Made by a program: the position numbers and the translations under genes. A model generated the notes under the pieces. It saw nothing but the letters and a program-made list of their open reading frames with translations, was not told the DNA's origin and made no database searches. Positions 62,561-64,000 of a DNA stretch of 64,000 nt are shown here, piece after piece; within the stretch, counting starts at the first letter, position 1, and the number at the start of each line of letters is the position of its first letter. This stretch comes from Diogma glabrata (Eukaryota > Arthropoda > Insecta > Diptera > Cylindrotomidae): contig OY856186.1 of assembly GCA_963693315.1 (NCBI GenBank), positions 234,717,736-234,781,735 of the forward strand. Reading direction: 5' to 3'.

Positions 62561-63838
62561 CTAGGTCATTCAATAAGTCCGTAGGATGACACATAGATGG
62601 CGTTACTAGAATTTTTTCCATATGATTTTTATTTAGTACTAACCTTCAAACGATACGTGTATAAATTTGACAGCAATCTGACTATTGATTCGTGAGTTAT
62701 AGCATTTTGTGTGAAGCAACTTTTGTTTTTGAAAAAAAAATGGAAAAAAGTAAATTTCGAATTTAAATAAAGCATTGCTTTTTGATGAAAAAAAATACAG
62801 TGGAAACCAAACAATGGCTTGATAAACATTATCCAAACTCTGCTCCATCGAGACAAATGGTAGAGAAGTGGATTGCTGAATTTAAATGTGGTCGTACCAG
62901 CACAAAAGATGCAGAGCACAGTGGACGCCCAAATGTGGCTGTTACTCCAGAAAACATAAAAAAACTCCACAAATTGGTTATTAACGATCGCAAATTGAAG
63001 GTGCACGAAATAGCTGACATTGTAAAGGTAGCAGATGGTAGTGTTTTTACCATTTTACATGAACATTTGGGTATGCGAAAGCTCTGTGCAAATTGGGTGC
63101 CGCATGAGCTCACAGTCGACCAAAAACAACAACGAATCGATGCTTCGGAGGAGTCTATGGCACTGTTAAACCGCAATAAAATGGAATTCTATCGTAGATA
63201 TATGACAATGGATGAGACATGGCTTCATAATTACACACCAGAATCCAAAAGACAGTCAGCTGAGTGGACAGCAGTCGACGAACCGAATCCAAAGCGAGCA
63301 AAGACGCAACAGTCGGCCGGTAAGGTGATGGCGTCTGTATTTTGGGATACGAGCGGAATAATATTCATCGACTATCTCCAAAAAGGAACCACCATCAACA
63401 GCGACTATTACTGTGAACTTTTGGATCGATTGAAGGCTGAAATCGCAAAGAAACGGCCACAATTGCAAAAGAAAAAAGTGTTGTTTCACCAAGATAATGC
63501 ACCGTGTCACAGATCGATGAAAACGATGGCAAAATTGAATGAATTGGGCTTTGAATTGCTTACCCACCCACCATATTCTCCAGATTTAGCCCCTAGCGAC
63601 TTTTTCCTGTTTTCAGATCTCAAGAGAATGCTTGCTGGAAAGAAATTTAAGTCCAATGATGAAGTAATCGCTGAAACTGAGGCCTATTTTGACGAGAAAG
63701 AAAAATCATACTATAAAAGTGGTATAGAAAAGTTGGAAAATCGCTATACTCGTTGTATCGCCCTCGAAGGCAACTATGTTGAATAAAAAAATCGAGTTTT
63801 GTCAAAATGTTGTTTTTTTCTTACTTATCCGATAGGTG
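62561..63838 (+). mobile_element. mariner transposon (irritans-type)
   Basis: The left end (ctaggtcattcaataagtcc at 62561) and the right end, read inward (cacctatcggataagtaa, from about 63838), share the ATAAGT core of mariner ends but are otherwise diverged. The total of about 1.28 kb equals a full-length mariner. The right boundary and the TA duplication are uncertain. Confidence 0.72.
62740..63786 (+). CDS. mariner transposase with one premature stop codon
   Basis: The family start is the ATG at 62740 (MEKSKFRI), after which TAA at 62764-62766 interrupts codon 9. From 62767 the frame is open to 63786; the first downstream ATG is 62785. The N-terminal part holds the helix-turn-helix DNA-binding region, then WVPHEL. 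The D,D34D catalytic residues are visible in MTMDETW, LFHQDNAPCH and YSPDLAPSDFF, with exactly 34 residues between the last two. The C terminus RYTRCIALEGNYVE is the family end. The sequence is close to horn-fly-type (irritans) transposases. Apart from the stop codon the gene looks intact. Confidence 0.9.
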
Positions 63839-64000
63839 AATTTCGTTTAATCAATTAAAATGAAAAATAAATTACATTTGCCATATATGGGTCATTCTTT
63901 TACAAATCGAACAGATTTGAACAAAATCTGACCGACGCATTTTTGATTTGGCTCAAAAAATTTTTTACGGGTATGATATCGAAAAAAATATACGTATTCG

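Overview
The window is AT-rich animal nuclear DNA, most likely from an insect. The evidence is split genes with short GT-AG introns of 64 to 82 bp between some exons, and an insect-type load of mobile elements (copia, Bel-Pao, Jockey/CR1-like LINEs, irritans-type mariner, MITEs). No species can be named from the sequence alone. No rRNA, tRNA or CRISPR array was seen.

Host genes are few. A DENN-domain gene of the DENND1 (connecdenn) family runs on the minus strand from a start codon at 35218 to beyond the left edge. Eight coding exons are supported, with phases that agree throughout (1,650 coding bp, 550 codons). Its introns hold most of the repeats in the left half. On the right are an intact single-exon DHHC palmitoyltransferase (57008-57856, +) and, tail to tail with it, the last exon of a coiled-coil protein gene (58387-58034, -).

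The largest intron of the DENND1 gene (24160-6090) holds a nest of elements. A TA-flanked DNA transposon with inverted repeats of about 780 bp (6151-23892) carries one cysteine-rich ORF. It was split at TTAAC by a copia element with identical LTRs (6887-22086). That copia element was hit in turn by a Bel-Pao element (8543-15653, -) and by a non-LTR element (about 17550-21051, +). Target-site duplications establish the copia and Bel-Pao steps.

The main discovery candidate is 35395-52744. It is a 17.35 kb giant palindrome with arms of about 7.5 and 8.0 kb around a 1.85 kb spacer, flanked by a perfect 9-bp direct repeat (AATAAAAAA). Each tip carries a phased array of 12-bp palindromes (GCGGTATACCGC and variants) at an exact 21-bp period. 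It looks like a giant Foldback/Mutator-like element that has absorbed a nest of decayed LINEs, and it sits 176 bp upstream of the DENND1 start codon. Insertions present in only one arm, with their own target-site duplications, show that the arms are two real, diverging copies.

The right end (58.9-64.0 kb) is repeat territory: a 356-bp foldback in a GGAGTC repeat, tandem duplications, a 545-bp-period array, an AT-rich minisatellite, a pogo/Tigger-like end, and a mariner whose transposase frame is open except for one early nonsense codon.
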